Of a stretch of DNA of 64,000 nucleotides, positions 43,534 to 51,955 are shown in pieces. Each line of letters opens with the position of its first letter. The first letter of the stretch is position 1. The notes beneath the pieces are model-generated. The model saw nothing but the letters and a program-made list of their open reading frames with translations. It made no database searches and was not told the origin of the DNA. Origin of the DNA: JAKEHA01 sp964560355. Lineage in GTDB: Bacteria; Krumholzibacteriota; Krumholzibacteriia; WVZY01; JAKEHA01. The position numbers and the translations under genes were made by a program. The stretch covers positions 5,633-69,632 of the forward strand of contig CAZLLI010000002.1 of NCBI GenBank assembly GCA_964560355.1. The letters run 5' to 3'.

Positions 43534-44250
43534 CTAGCGCACCAGGGAGGCGTGGATCCATCCCTCGACGCCGTTCGGCGTGCGCACGTGGTACCAGTCG
43601 TCCGCCGTTCCCCAGCACAGCAGCACCGCGCCGACCGAGAGGCGGTCGACGACCGAGTAGCCCTGGCCGGGGCCTTCGCGCACGTTGGCGACGTCGACGG
43701 AAACGGTGCGCGTGATGAGCGCGCTCTCCATGCTCGCGCGGCGCTCCGAGCTGTTCATGGTATGGTTCGCGCGCTCCGCGAAGAACTGCGCGGCGGCGAA
43801 GTTCTGTTTGCGGATCAACCGTTCCGACGACTCGATGAGGTCCTGCACGTAGTGCGAGGTCGAATCGGAAAGGACGTTGGGGTGCTCGCGTTCGAGCTTG
43901 TCGTAGCGAATGCGCGCCTCGGCCGCCGCCGCCACCGCCGCCGCCTTGCCCTGGTCGGAGGCGAGACGCTCCTCGTAGATCGCAAATTGCTGCTCGACGC
44001 GCTTCAAGTCGGCGTGTGCGTCCGCGAGCTCCTGTTCGAGGAGCTGGTTGGCCTGCACGAGGCGGTCGCGTTCGACGCGCAAACGCGCGATCTCGGCCGA
44101 CGGGGTCACCTTGCCGTTCTTACCGCGGCTTTGCGCCCCCTCGACGTCACCCGAACCCCCGTGCGAGGCCGCGCTGCTGCAGCCCGAGGCCGCGAGGAGC
44201 GCGCCGAGGCACAGCGCGGAATAGCGAGTCTTGTGAAAAACGGACGACAT
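43534..44250 (-). CDS. Lipoprotein with coiled coil and C-terminal bacterial SH3 domain
   Basis: The 238-residue protein has a lipobox LAASGC (Cys24), then a low-complexity Ser/Gly linker. A coiled coil follows (about 52-110, with LRVERDRLVQANQLLEQELADAHADL), then a helical region. The C-terminal SH3_3-type domain is VDVANVREGPGQGYSVVDRLSVGAVL with the closing GWIHASLV (about 175-238). Such domains bind peptidoglycan or cell-wall peptides. A role at the outer-membrane/peptidoglycan interface is inferred. It is convergent with the diguanylate cyclase gene. Confidence 0.85.
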   Translation of the reverse strand: MSSVFHKTRYSALCLGALLAASGCSSAASHGGSGDVEGAQSRGKNGKVTPSAEIARLRVERDRLVQANQLLEQELADAHADLKRVEQQFAIYEERLASDQGKAAAVAAAAEARIRYDKLEREHPNVLSDSTSHYVQDLIESSERLIRKQNFAAAQFFAERANHTMNSSERRASMESALITRTVSVDVANVREGPGQGYSVVDRLSVGAVLLCWGTADDWYHVRTPNGVEGWIHASLVR

Positions 44251-44295
44251 GCACCCGGACGTGGCAATTGGCGTGCCACCCCGGCCGTTCCTAGG

Positions 44296-44895
44296 TTAGC
44301 GGGAGCGGTAGTGTCGGACGAGGGCGGTGGAGGAACGATAGATCGACAGGGCGGCCACGATCTTGAACGCGGCGCCCGGGAGGAAAGGAAGCAGGCCGAC
44401 CGTGATCGCGTTGCCGAGGTCGTGCGTGTAGAAGAGAGCCAAGTGCGCGACGCCGAGCGCGAGAATCACCATATTACCAACCATGAACGCCAGCGCTTGC
44501 CACAATAGCCGCTCGGAGCGTCGCAGGAGCGAACCGATGATCCACGGCGCGATCAAGAACGCGATCAGGTAGCCGCCGGTCGGACCGCCGAGGATGGCCC
44601 AACCGCTCGCGCCGCCCGCGAACAGGGGAACGCCGGCTGCGCCCGCACCCACGTAGATCCACTGGCTCAACGAACCCCACCCGCGACCGATCGACGCCCC
44701 CGCCAGCATCACGAACAGCGTCTGCATCGTGATCGGCACGGGTTCAATGGGAATGACGATATTCGCACCCACCGCGGTGAGACCCGCGAACACGAGCGCG
44801 CCCGCCACACCCAGCGCGACGCGCGTCGCGCGCGACGGCGCCACCGCGAGGGCGGGTGCGTCGGCCGTGAGCGTCATGTCGGTTCTCGGTGTCAT
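44296..44895 (-). CDS. bioY: Biotin transporter BioY (ECF S component)
   Basis: The 199-residue membrane protein has six helices. The signatures are IPIEPVPITMQTLFVMLAGASIGRGWG (about residues 50-76), GVPLFAGGASGWAILGGPTGGYLIAF (about 88-113), and the LLPFLPGAAFKIVAAL ending. BioY binds biotin and works alone or with EcfAT. No biotin-repressor palindrome is visible upstream, and no bio genes are adjacent. The first ~25 residues are non-conserved; Met6 (44880) is an alternative start. It is 45 bp upstream of the SH3 lipoprotein gene and may be cotranscribed. Confidence 0.93.
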   Translation of the reverse strand: MTPRTDMTLTADAPALAVAPSRATRVALGVAGALVFAGLTAVGANIVIPIEPVPITMQTLFVMLAGASIGRGWGSLSQWIYVGAGAAGVPLFAGGASGWAILGGPTGGYLIAFLIAPWIIGSLLRRSERLLWQALAFMVGNMVILALGVAHLALFYTHDLGNAITVGLLPFLPGAAFKIVAALSIYRSSTALVRHYRSR

Positions 44896-44962
44896 GGGTT
44901 TCGTCGAACGCGGACGGTCGCCGCGCTCGAGGCGTCATGTTCGGGCGCGCGAGGCGTTTCTG

Positions 44963-46087
44963 TCAAGCGCTTTCACCGCCGTCGAGGCGCGCGTCGGGTT
45001 CCAGCGCGAGCAGGCGGTCGACGCGGTCGCACACGGCGTCCGCGGTTTCCGCGACCACGCGCGCGAACCAACTGGGGTGTTCGCCGGCGACGAAGGGCGA
45101 ACCCCAGCGCGCGCCCGCGTCGGCGTCGCTCGCCAACTCCGCCACCACGTGGACCGTCTTCCATCCGTGCGCGCGCGCGGCGCGAATGTCGCTGTGCGCG
45201 TTGTCGCCGACGTAGAGCACGCGCTCGCCGCGCACGCCGATGCGCGCTTCGATTTCATCCACGTGCGCCCCTTCGAGGACCGCGGCGTCGTGGGCGAGCG
45301 CACGGCGATGGTCAGTCGCGCGGTCGAAGAAGCGCGGCTTCGCCGACGACATCGACACCACCGTGAAGAGCGATCGCCACGCGGGTCCCACCACGAGGTC
45401 GAGCACGTGGGTCGCGTAGTCGAACTCCGAATTGGTGACGACGAAGAGCGTCTTGCCGGCGCGCCGCCAGTGCGCGAGGCGCGCGGCGACGCCGTCGACG
45501 GGGGCGACGAAGCGCGCGAGGTCGCGCACCAGGCGCCCTTTCAGCTCGCCCTGCGTGTGCGAGCGGTCGAGCATCTGGCGCGCGTCGAGACAGGCGCGCG
45601 CGGGGTCGAACGCGCGCGCGCCTCTGCCCGTCGCGTGCGCGCGCGTGAGCGCTTCGAACAACCACATGGTCGGCACGTCGAAGGGCGACGACAGCGGGTG
45701 CACCTGCGCCCTCGCGTCGGGGAGCGGCTCGCCCGGCGCGATCCCATCGACCCACGCGCCCGCGCGACGCGCGACGCGCACGCGCCGCTCAGCGTCCAGC
45801 TTGACCACGTGCGCGCTCGCAAGGTCGAGCGCGAGCGCGCGCGCAGCCTCGAAATCGCCGCGCTGCGGATCGACGACGACGTCGCCGGGCTGGTACCCGC
45901 GCTCCGTAACCAAGAACTCCTGCGCTTCCGCCATGGCGAGGGCGTTGACGGCCGGGTCGTCGTAGATGGCGAGCGTGTGGTCGAGGTCGAAACCGACCGC
46001 GTCGACAGCCCCGAGATCGAGCGAGCGATTCGCCGTGAGACGGGCGCGAGGTCGTGGCATGGCGATGGGGTCGAAGGGTGGCTTCAT
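44963..46087 (-). CDS. HAD-superfamily 5'-nucleotidase (PF05761-like)
   Basis: The 374-residue enzyme carries the HAD nucleophile motif in VDAVGFDLDHTLAIYDDPAVN (about residues 29-49). Motif II/III is GKTLFVVTNSEFDYATHVLDLV, and the acidic motif IV is RVLYVGDNAHSDIRAARAHGWKTV. The long cap between motifs and the substitution pattern match the cytosolic IMP/GMP 5'-nucleotidase (cN-II-like) family, found sporadically in bacteria. The frame is open to 46183; ATG 46087 (MKPPFDP) is chosen as the nearest sensible start, with Met at 46060 possible. Confidence 0.85.
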   Translation of the reverse strand: MKPPFDPIAMPRPRARLTANRSLDLGAVDAVGFDLDHTLAIYDDPAVNALAMAEAQEFLVTERGYQPGDVVVDPQRGDFEAARALALDLASAHVVKLDAERRVRVARRAGAWVDGIAPGEPLPDARAQVHPLSSPFDVPTMWLFEALTRAHATGRGARAFDPARACLDARQMLDRSHTQGELKGRLVRDLARFVAPVDGVAARLAHWRRAGKTLFVVTNSEFDYATHVLDLVVGPAWRSLFTVVSMSSAKPRFFDRATDHRRALAHDAAVLEGAHVDEIEARIGVRGERVLYVGDNAHSDIRAARAHGWKTVHVVAELASDADAGARWGSPFVAGEHPSWFARVVAETADAVCDRVDRLLALEPDARLDGGESA

Positions 46088-46335
46088 GGTGAACCGGGGG
46101 AGGCTAACAGCCCGGCTGGCGTCGGTCAACGCATCGACTGAGGGCCGTCGGTACGCCAAATCGTCGTGTGAAACAATGCACATGAGTCCTTGGGAAAACG
46201 GCCTTGCGTTTTCGTGGATATCGGGATACGTATGGGAATAGCGAGGAAAAAGAGGGTGTGTGGGGAAACGCTAAGGGCTAAATCGGCACTGGTTGGCGCC
46301 GCGGAAGCGGTGCGTCTGTAGTTCAAGGAGTTCGC
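46088..46335. other. Intergenic region, no gene seen
   Basis: This 248-bp stretch is more AT-rich than the surroundings (especially 46150-46290). No convincing open frame, RNA gene or consensus promoter is seen. An AAGGAG at 46325-46330 is the ribosome binding site of the DUF2203 gene. Confidence 0.5.
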
Positions 46336-46761
46336 ATGAACCCGAAGTTCTTCACCGTCGAGGAAGCGAACGCCCTCATTGGCTTCCTGGAAAATTCACT
46401 CGAGAGGATCCGACGCAACCGCCAGCGCTATTTGTGGCTGCTGGAGGAGATCGCGATCCTCAAGTTGATCGTGGAATGCGGCGCCGACGAGGCCAACCGC
46501 GACACGGTCGACCTGGAAGAGAAGACCCACGAGCTCAAGGCCGTGGAAGCGGAGATCGACAAGGCGCGCGCTTCGGTTCGCGACGCCGGTTGCATCTTGA
46601 AGGACGAAGAGAAGGGCCTGGTCGACTTCTTCTCGATCCAGAGCAACACGGTGGTCTACCTGTCGTGGAAGCGCGGCGAAGATTCGGTCAAGTTCTGGCG
46701 TTCGATTCGGGACGCCGATAGCAACGTGCGCCGGCCCTTGGAAGGGTCGCCGTCAACGTAG
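46336..46761 (+). CDS. DUF2203 family protein
   Basis: This 141-residue protein is mostly alpha-helical and cytoplasmic. It starts FFTVEEANALIGFLENSLERIRR and later has LKDEEKGLVDFFSIQSNTVVYLSWKRGEDSVKFW, which matches the DUF2203 pattern in which a short helical hairpin is followed by a conserved Gly/Leu-Val-Asp-Phe segment. Function is unknown. It has its own ribosome binding site and a strong terminator, so it is probably monocistronic. Confidence 0.82.
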   Translation: MNPKFFTVEEANALIGFLENSLERIRRNRQRYLWLLEEIAILKLIVECGADEANRDTVDLEEKTHELKAVEAEIDKARASVRDAGCILKDEEKGLVDFFSIQSNTVVYLSWKRGEDSVKFWRSIRDADSNVRRPLEGSPST

Positions 46762-46792
46762 TTACGCCCAGCAGAGTAGTCACGGTCGACGA

Positions 46793-46827
46793 CGCCGCCG
46801 GAGAGACTCCGGCGGCGTTTTCGTTTT
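46793..46827 (+). terminator. Rho-independent terminator after the DUF2203 gene
   Basis: CGCCGCCGGA (46793-46802), loop GAGAC, and TCCGGCGGCG (46808-46817) form a perfect 10-bp stem followed by TTTTCGTTTT. Confidence 0.9.
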
Positions 46828-48514
46828 ATAGCGCGGTGTAGTTGGGGCCTTGCCCGCCTTCGGGCGGCGTCCATCGAATGTTGTCGAGCGGGCACTTGAT
46901 GTCGCAGGTCTGGCAGTGCACGCAGTTGGCGAAGTTGACCTGGAGCCGCAGCGCGCCGCCGTCGCTCGTCACCATCTCGTACACGTTGGCCGGGCAGAAG
47001 CGGTTGCACGGGTAGCGATACGTCGCGACGCACGTCTGGTAACACTTCTGGGTGTCGAGGACGAGCAAGTGCGAGGGCTGGTCTTCGCCGTGCATGGTAC
47101 CGGAGAGATACACGTCCTGCAGCTTGTCGAGGAATTCGCGGCCGTCGTACTTGCGCGGCGGCGGAAGATCGATGTCGACGCCGTAGTACTCGGCGACGCT
47201 CTTGAAGGTGTAGCGGTCTTCTTTCTCGTGCGCGGGTCCGAGCACGTCGGCGCCGCCCGTCGCTTGCTGCAAGCCCACGTGCACGAGCGCGCGCGGGAGC
47301 CCGAGCGACATCGCGCGGTGGAAGTTGCGCGTCTTGTAGAGCTGCTTGCCGACGTAGCTGTCGTACACGGCCCGCTCGTAGGGGGCGAGCGTCGGGGACG
47401 AATAGTCGTCGGCGATGAGGGACTGGAAGGCGGTCTCCGCCGCCAGCATGCCCGACTTCATCGCGAGGTGGATGCCCTTCAAGCGCGCCATGTCGACGAG
47501 CGAAGCCGCTTCTCCGATCAGCAGCGCGCCGTCGGTGTAGAGCTTCGGGATCGAGTGGTAGCCGCCCGCGGCTATCACCTTTGCGCCGTAGTACACACTC
47601 TTGCCGCCCGCGAGGAGCTTGCGAATGGTCGGGTGTTCCTTGAATTGCTGCAGCTGCTCGTGCGGATTGATGAACGGGTCGCGGTAGTCGAGCGGCGTCA
47701 CCAACCCGACCGCGAGCATGTTGTCGGCCATGGTGTAGATGAAGGTCCCCCCGACGGAATCGGCGCGGAACGGATACCCCATGGTGTGGACGACGCGTCC
47801 AACGTCGGTGCGTCCGGCCGGGACTTCGAACACTTCCTTGACCCCGGTCTCGAACACTTGCAGCGATTTCCCTGCGAGGAGCCGGTGGCGCGCGATGAGC
47901 TGCTTCGACAAGTAGCCGCGCGGGCCGTCGCCGAAGATAGTGAGCTTGGCGCGCAGGTCGATGCCGAGCTCGAAGTTCGGCTTGCGCTGCCCGTGCTTGT
48001 CGATCCCCTTGTCGCCGGTGCGAATCCCGACCACGGCGCCGTTTTCTTCCAATATCTCGACGCCGGCGAAACCCGCGAACACGTTGACGCCGGCGGCTTC
48101 GACCAAACCGCCGAGCCAGCGGTTGAAGCGCGCGAGCGACACGATGGGCAGCCCGTGGTTGCGAAGCGGCGGCGGTGTAACGGGGAAGCGCAGCGCGCGC
48201 TGCTTGGTGAGGAAATACACGTCCTCGGCCTCGACGCGCTTCTCGATCGGGCAGCCCTTGGCTTCGTAGTCGGGGATGAGTTCGCGGAGCGCGATCGGGT
48301 CCAGCACCGCGCCCGAAAGCGAGTGCGCGCCCACTTCGCTGCCTTTTTCGACCACGGCGATCATGGGGGAGAGCGCCGCGCCCTGACCGGTCTCGGCGAC
48401 GCGCGCGTTGTGGGCCTCGACGAGCTGCTGGAGGCGCAGCGCGCCCGCCAGCGACGCCGCGCCGGCTCCGACGAAGAGGACGTCGACTTCCAGGACTTCG
48501 CGATTCTCGCTCAT
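46826..48514 (-). CDS. Electron transfer flavoprotein-ubiquinone oxidoreductase
   Basis: The 562-residue membrane-associated flavoprotein passes electrons from ETF (fatty and amino acid oxidation) to the quinone pool. FAD binding is VDVLFVGAGAASLAGAL (about residues 10-26). The quinone and membrane region has GCPIEKRVEAEDVYFLT and GIRTGDKGIDKHGQRKPNFELG. The C-terminal 4Fe-4S cluster is ANCVHCQTCDIKCPLDNIRW, followed by the family's WTPPEGGQGPNY ending. It is divergent from the nuoI-like gene, with 159 bp between them. The etfAB genes are not in the window. Confidence 0.94.
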   Translation of the reverse strand: MSENREVLEVDVLFVGAGAASLAGALRLQQLVEAHNARVAETGQGAALSPMIAVVEKGSEVGAHSLSGAVLDPIALRELIPDYEAKGCPIEKRVEAEDVYFLTKQRALRFPVTPPPLRNHGLPIVSLARFNRWLGGLVEAAGVNVFAGFAGVEILEENGAVVGIRTGDKGIDKHGQRKPNFELGIDLRAKLTIFGDGPRGYLSKQLIARHRLLAGKSLQVFETGVKEVFEVPAGRTDVGRVVHTMGYPFRADSVGGTFIYTMADNMLAVGLVTPLDYRDPFINPHEQLQQFKEHPTIRKLLAGGKSVYYGAKVIAAGGYHSIPKLYTDGALLIGEAASLVDMARLKGIHLAMKSGMLAAETAFQSLIADDYSSPTLAPYERAVYDSYVGKQLYKTRNFHRAMSLGLPRALVHVGLQQATGGADVLGPAHEKEDRYTFKSVAEYYGVDIDLPPPRKYDGREFLDKLQDVYLSGTMHGEDQPSHLLVLDTQKCYQTCVATYRYPCNRFCPANVYEMVTSDGGALRLQVNFANCVHCQTCDIKCPLDNIRWTPPEGGQGPNYTAL

Positions 48515-48602
48515 GGGACTCCCGTCGTTTGAAAGACCACGGCATGATAACCAGTCGGCGCGGAGTCGTCAAAAGCGACCGCGTCGACGCCCGTCGAAGC
48601 CC

Positions 48603-48630
48603 TTGACATTCCGCGCCGTTCGGGTAGATT
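48603..48630 (+). promoter_or_regulatory. Promoter of the nuoI-like gene
   Basis: A perfect TTGACA (48603-48608), a 16-bp spacer, and TAGATT (48625-48630, 4 of 6). It leaves a leader of about 37 nt before ATG 48674. Confidence 0.65.
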
Positions 48631-48673
48631 AGGCCGACCGCGCGGCGCGCCCGCGCCCACTCGAAACGCAACC

Positions 48674-49207
48674 ATGGCCACACGCGTCGTCACTCCGGCC
48701 CTCGATCAGCCCCGCTCCTGGTGGGAGAGAACCTACCTGGGCGAGGTCGTGCGCGGTTTGGGGATCACGATGGCGCACATGATCAAGAACCTCGCCGACC
48801 TGCGCCGCAACCGCGTCGGCATGACGTATCAGTGGCCCGAAGAACCCAAGCCGCTCCCGCCGACCTTCCGCGGCGAGCACCGCCTGATGCACCGCCCCGA
48901 CGGGACGCCGCGCTGCGTCGCGTGCAACTGCTGCGCGACCGCGTGCCCGGCCAACTGCATCGAGATCACCGGCGCCGACACCGGCCACGACGGCGTCGAG
49001 AAGTATCCGATCCGCTTCGACATCGACATCCTCCAGTGTGTGTACTGCGGGATGTGCGTGGAGGCCTGCCCGTGCGACGCGATTCGCATGGACACGGGGA
49101 AGATCACGGAAGCCTACTTCGAGGGGCCGGTCAAGATTCTCGACATCGACTACTTGATGAAGAATCACCCCAACGACAAGAGCCCCATCAGCGAAGCCAT
49201 CTACTAG
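48674..49207 (+). CDS. nuoI: NuoI-like 2x[4Fe-4S] NADH-quinone oxidoreductase subunit, solitary
   Basis: The 177-residue protein holds two classic four-cysteine motifs: CVACNCCATACPANCIEI (about residues 77-94) and CVYCGMCVEACPCDAIRM (about 119-136). They lie within the NuoI/23-kDa-subunit framework (GEHRLMHRPDGTPRCVAC and the C-terminal YFEGPVKILDIDYLM). In complex I it carries clusters N6a and N6b toward the quinone site. Here it stands alone with its own promoter, beside ETF-quinone oxidoreductase and a GlcD-type oxidase rather than in a nuo operon. Complex I membership is likely but unproven. It overlaps the convergent glcD stop by four bases. Confidence 0.9.
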   Translation: MATRVVTPALDQPRSWWERTYLGEVVRGLGITMAHMIKNLADLRRNRVGMTYQWPEEPKPLPPTFRGEHRLMHRPDGTPRCVACNCCATACPANCIEITGADTGHDGVEKYPIRFDIDILQCVYCGMCVEACPCDAIRMDTGKITEAYFEGPVKILDIDYLMKNHPNDKSPISEAIY

Positions 49208-50619
49208 TCGGTCGACGGCAGCAGCTTTCCCGGATTCAAGATTCCCATCGGGTCGAACGCGCGCTTGATCGCGCGCATGAGTTCGATTTCTTCGGCCGAG
49301 TATGCGATCGGCATGTAGTCCTTCTGCACGTAACCGATGCCGTGCTCGCCGGAGATGAGTCCGCCCAGCTTCACGGTGAGCTCGAAGATCTCGCGGATGG
49401 CGGGGTCGAGCGCGTGCGCCCACCGTTCCTCCGGCATGTCCATCTTGAGAATGTTGACGTGGAGGTTGCCGTCGCCGGCGTGTCCGTAGCACACGGTGCG
49501 CAGGCCGTGGCGCGCCGCGATCTCCTTCACACCCGCCACCAGCGCGACCAGCTGGTTGCGCGGCACCACCGTGTCTTCTTCCTTGTAGACCGACTCCGAC
49601 TTGACTGCGGCGCCGAACGCGCGCCTCATCGACCATAGCTCGCCCATCTTGGCCTCGGTATCGGCGACCAACACATCGGTGGCGCCGTGCGCGAGCAGGA
49701 TCTCCGCGGCGCGCTCGGCGTCGCGCAGAATGACGGACTCGTCGTTGCCGTCGAGCTCGATCAAGAGGTGCGCCGCCGCCCGCGCGTTGGGGAACGATCT
49801 TCCCAAGTGGCGCTCGGTGATCTCGACGGCGTCGCGCTCCATGAACTCGAGCACCGACGGCACCACGCCCGCGTGCATGATGGCGGGTACGGCGCGCGCG
49901 GGTGCTTCGAGCGAATCGAACGGTGCCAAGAGCATGGTGCGGTGGCGCGGGAGCGGCAGCAGTCGAAAATAGATCTTGGTGATGATCGCGAGCGTCCCTT
50001 CGGACCCCACGATGAGCTGGGTCAGATTGTAGCCGGTGACGTTCTTCAAGAGTTTGCCGCCGTGATGCACGACGGTGCCGTCGGGCAGGACGGCTTCGAC
50101 GCCGGTGACGAAGTCCTTGGTGACGCCGTACTTCACGGCGCGCGGACCGCCCGAGCACTCGGCGAGGTTGCCGCCCAAGAAGCAACTCCCGCGGCTCGCG
50201 GGGTCGACGGGGTAGAACAAGCCCACGGCTTCGACCGCTTCCTGAAACACCTGCGTGATGACGCCGGGCTCGACCACGGCCATCAGGTTCTCGCGGTCGA
50301 TCTCGAGAATGCGATTGAGATTCTTGGTGGAGAGGACGATGCCGCCGTGCACCGGGAGCGCGCCGCCCGAGAGTCCGGTGCCGGCGCCGCGCGGCGTGAC
50401 CGGCACGCGGTGCTCGGTGGCGAGACGCATCACGCGCGACACACCGTCGGTCGTACGCGGGACCGCCACCACCTCGGGGCGGAACACGAGGTCTTCGGTT
50501 TCGTCGGAGGCGTGCACCACCAGCGCGTCGTCGTCGACGTGCACGCAGTCCGCGCCGACGGCGTCGCGCAGTCGCGCGATCAACTCCGGAGTGACGCGAT
50601 TGAACGCCGCGCTCGCCAT
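49204..50619 (-). CDS. glcD: GlcD-type FAD-linked oxidase (glycolate/D-lactate oxidase)
   Basis: The 471-residue flavoprotein of the vanillyl-alcohol-oxidase fold has the FAD-binding PVTPRGAGTGLSGGALPVHGG (about 75-95), FLGGNLAECSGGPRAVKYG (about 148-166), and a LIVGSEGTLAIITKIYF segment. The catalytic C-terminal domain has VCYGHAGDGNLHVNI and GGLISGEHGIGYVQKDYM. It matches GlcD-like subunits that oxidise glycolate or D-lactate to the keto acid and pass electrons on. GlcE and GlcF are not adjacent. TAGTAT 6 bp before ATG 50619 predicts a leaderless transcript. Confidence 0.92.
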   Translation of the reverse strand: MASAAFNRVTPELIARLRDAVGADCVHVDDDALVVHASDETEDLVFRPEVVAVPRTTDGVSRVMRLATEHRVPVTPRGAGTGLSGGALPVHGGIVLSTKNLNRILEIDRENLMAVVEPGVITQVFQEAVEAVGLFYPVDPASRGSCFLGGNLAECSGGPRAVKYGVTKDFVTGVEAVLPDGTVVHHGGKLLKNVTGYNLTQLIVGSEGTLAIITKIYFRLLPLPRHRTMLLAPFDSLEAPARAVPAIMHAGVVPSVLEFMERDAVEITERHLGRSFPNARAAAHLLIELDGNDESVILRDAERAAEILLAHGATDVLVADTEAKMGELWSMRRAFGAAVKSESVYKEEDTVVPRNQLVALVAGVKEIAARHGLRTVCYGHAGDGNLHVNILKMDMPEERWAHALDPAIREIFELTVKLGGLISGEHGIGYVQKDYMPIAYSAEEIELMRAIKRAFDPMGILNPGKLLPSTD

Positions 50620-50625
50620 GCGGGA

Positions 50626-50631
50626 ATACTA
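50626..50631 (-). promoter_or_regulatory. -10 element, probable leaderless start of glcD
   Basis: Minus-strand TAGTAT ends 6 bp before ATG 50619. No Shine-Dalgarno lies between. Confidence 0.4.
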
Positions 50632-50696
50632 AGGGCGCGCCCGCCGGACCGGCAAGCGCGCCCTTTCGGAACGACGACGCGTCGGAACGCCGACGC

Positions 50697-51944
50697 CTAT
50701 CGATACAAGATGCGGATGACTTCGTTGTGGGTGTCGGAAATCCACAGATTGCCGCCGGAGTCGAGCGCGACCCCGCGCGGCGCGGCCAGGTGCACGTCGC
50801 GCGCCGCGGCGCCTTGCTCGCCCTCGAGCGCGCACGCCGTGATGGCGGTGGCGTCGAACGGGCGCGCTTTTCCGACGACGGTGCTGATGGTGCCGTCGAG
50901 CGCGACCTTGCGAATCACGTGGTTGCCGCTGTCGGCGATGAACAAATTGCCGTCGACGTCGGTGGCGACGTCGCGCGGCTGGTTCAGCTGGGCCTCTCCG
51001 CCGGGGCCGTCGTCGCCGGAGAATCCCGCGCCGAGGACGGGATTGCCCGCCACCGTGGTAATGATGCCGCCCGGGTACGATACCTTGCGCACCGCGTTGT
51101 TGAGCGTGTCGGCGATGTAGAGATTGCCGTCTGCGTCGAAGCAAATCTTGCCGCTCGGGTCCGCCGTCTGCGTGCGCTCGAGGTTGATCATGGCGGCGGT
51201 GGCCGGTCCGTTGTCGCCGGAGAAGCCCGCCTGATAATTCCAACCGCCCGTCCCGTTCGACACCGGTGCGGTGCCCGCGACGATGACGACGTTGCCCGAG
51301 CCGTCGACTTTGCGCACCAGCATGTTGGCCTGGTCGGCGATGTAGAGCTCGCCGGTGACGGGATGAAACACGGTGGCGACGGGGAGATCGAGCACGGTCG
51401 AGAGCCGCGGCAGTCCGTCGCCGTTGAAGTTGCGCGCACCGGTGCCGGCGTAACGCGCCACCCACCCGGTCGCCAGGTCCATTTCCATCACGATCGAGTT
51501 GTGCCACGCGCTCAAGTAGAGCTTGGTGCCGTCGGGGCTGAAGCACACGTGCGTAGGATGATTGAGATCGGCTTCGAGCGCGGGGCCGTCGGACGGGTTG
51601 CCGAAGTAGCGCCCGATCATCTTCACGAATTTGCCGGTGCCGTCGAGCTGCAACACGCGATGGTTGTTCCAATCGAGCACGATGGGATTGCCGTCGGGGT
51701 CGAAGCACACGTCGGTGGGCCAGTACAACTTGGTGTCGCCGGGCAGCTGTCCCATCTGGCCCGCGCCGGGCTTGCCGGTGCCGCCCCACGCGTAGACGCG
51801 ACCGCGCTCGGGGCTGTCGATCGAGAATCCGCCCGGATTCGATTCGTCGCACACCGCGGGAGCGGTGGCGTCGTCGGAGCAGCCCACGAATACGCCGCCC
51901 AGCACGAGCAGAGCAAGGAAGGTGAGTCGAATGGCTCGGTACAT
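50697..51944 (-). CDS. NHL-repeat lipoprotein
   Basis: The 415-residue lipoprotein has the lipobox VFVGC (Cys22). The mature part is a beta-propeller of about six NHL-type blades, with repeated motifs such as PTDVCFDPDGNPIVLDWNNH, DADGNLYIADTLNNAVRKV and DVDGNLFIADSGNHVIRKV. Such surface or periplasmic propellers bind proteins or nucleic acids; the ligand is unknown. It is a paralogue of the gene just upstream, with the same layout, and follows it after 11 bp, so the two form a tandem-duplicated operon. Confidence 0.85.
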   Translation of the reverse strand: MYRAIRLTFLALLVLGGVFVGCSDDATAPAVCDESNPGGFSIDSPERGRVYAWGGTGKPGAGQMGQLPGDTKLYWPTDVCFDPDGNPIVLDWNNHRVLQLDGTGKFVKMIGRYFGNPSDGPALEADLNHPTHVCFSPDGTKLYLSAWHNSIVMEMDLATGWVARYAGTGARNFNGDGLPRLSTVLDLPVATVFHPVTGELYIADQANMLVRKVDGSGNVVIVAGTAPVSNGTGGWNYQAGFSGDNGPATAAMINLERTQTADPSGKICFDADGNLYIADTLNNAVRKVSYPGGIITTVAGNPVLGAGFSGDDGPGGEAQLNQPRDVATDVDGNLFIADSGNHVIRKVALDGTISTVVGKARPFDATAITACALEGEQGAAARDVHLAAPRGVALDSGGNLWISDTHNEVIRILYR

Positions 51945-51955
51945 GGGTGCGTCTC

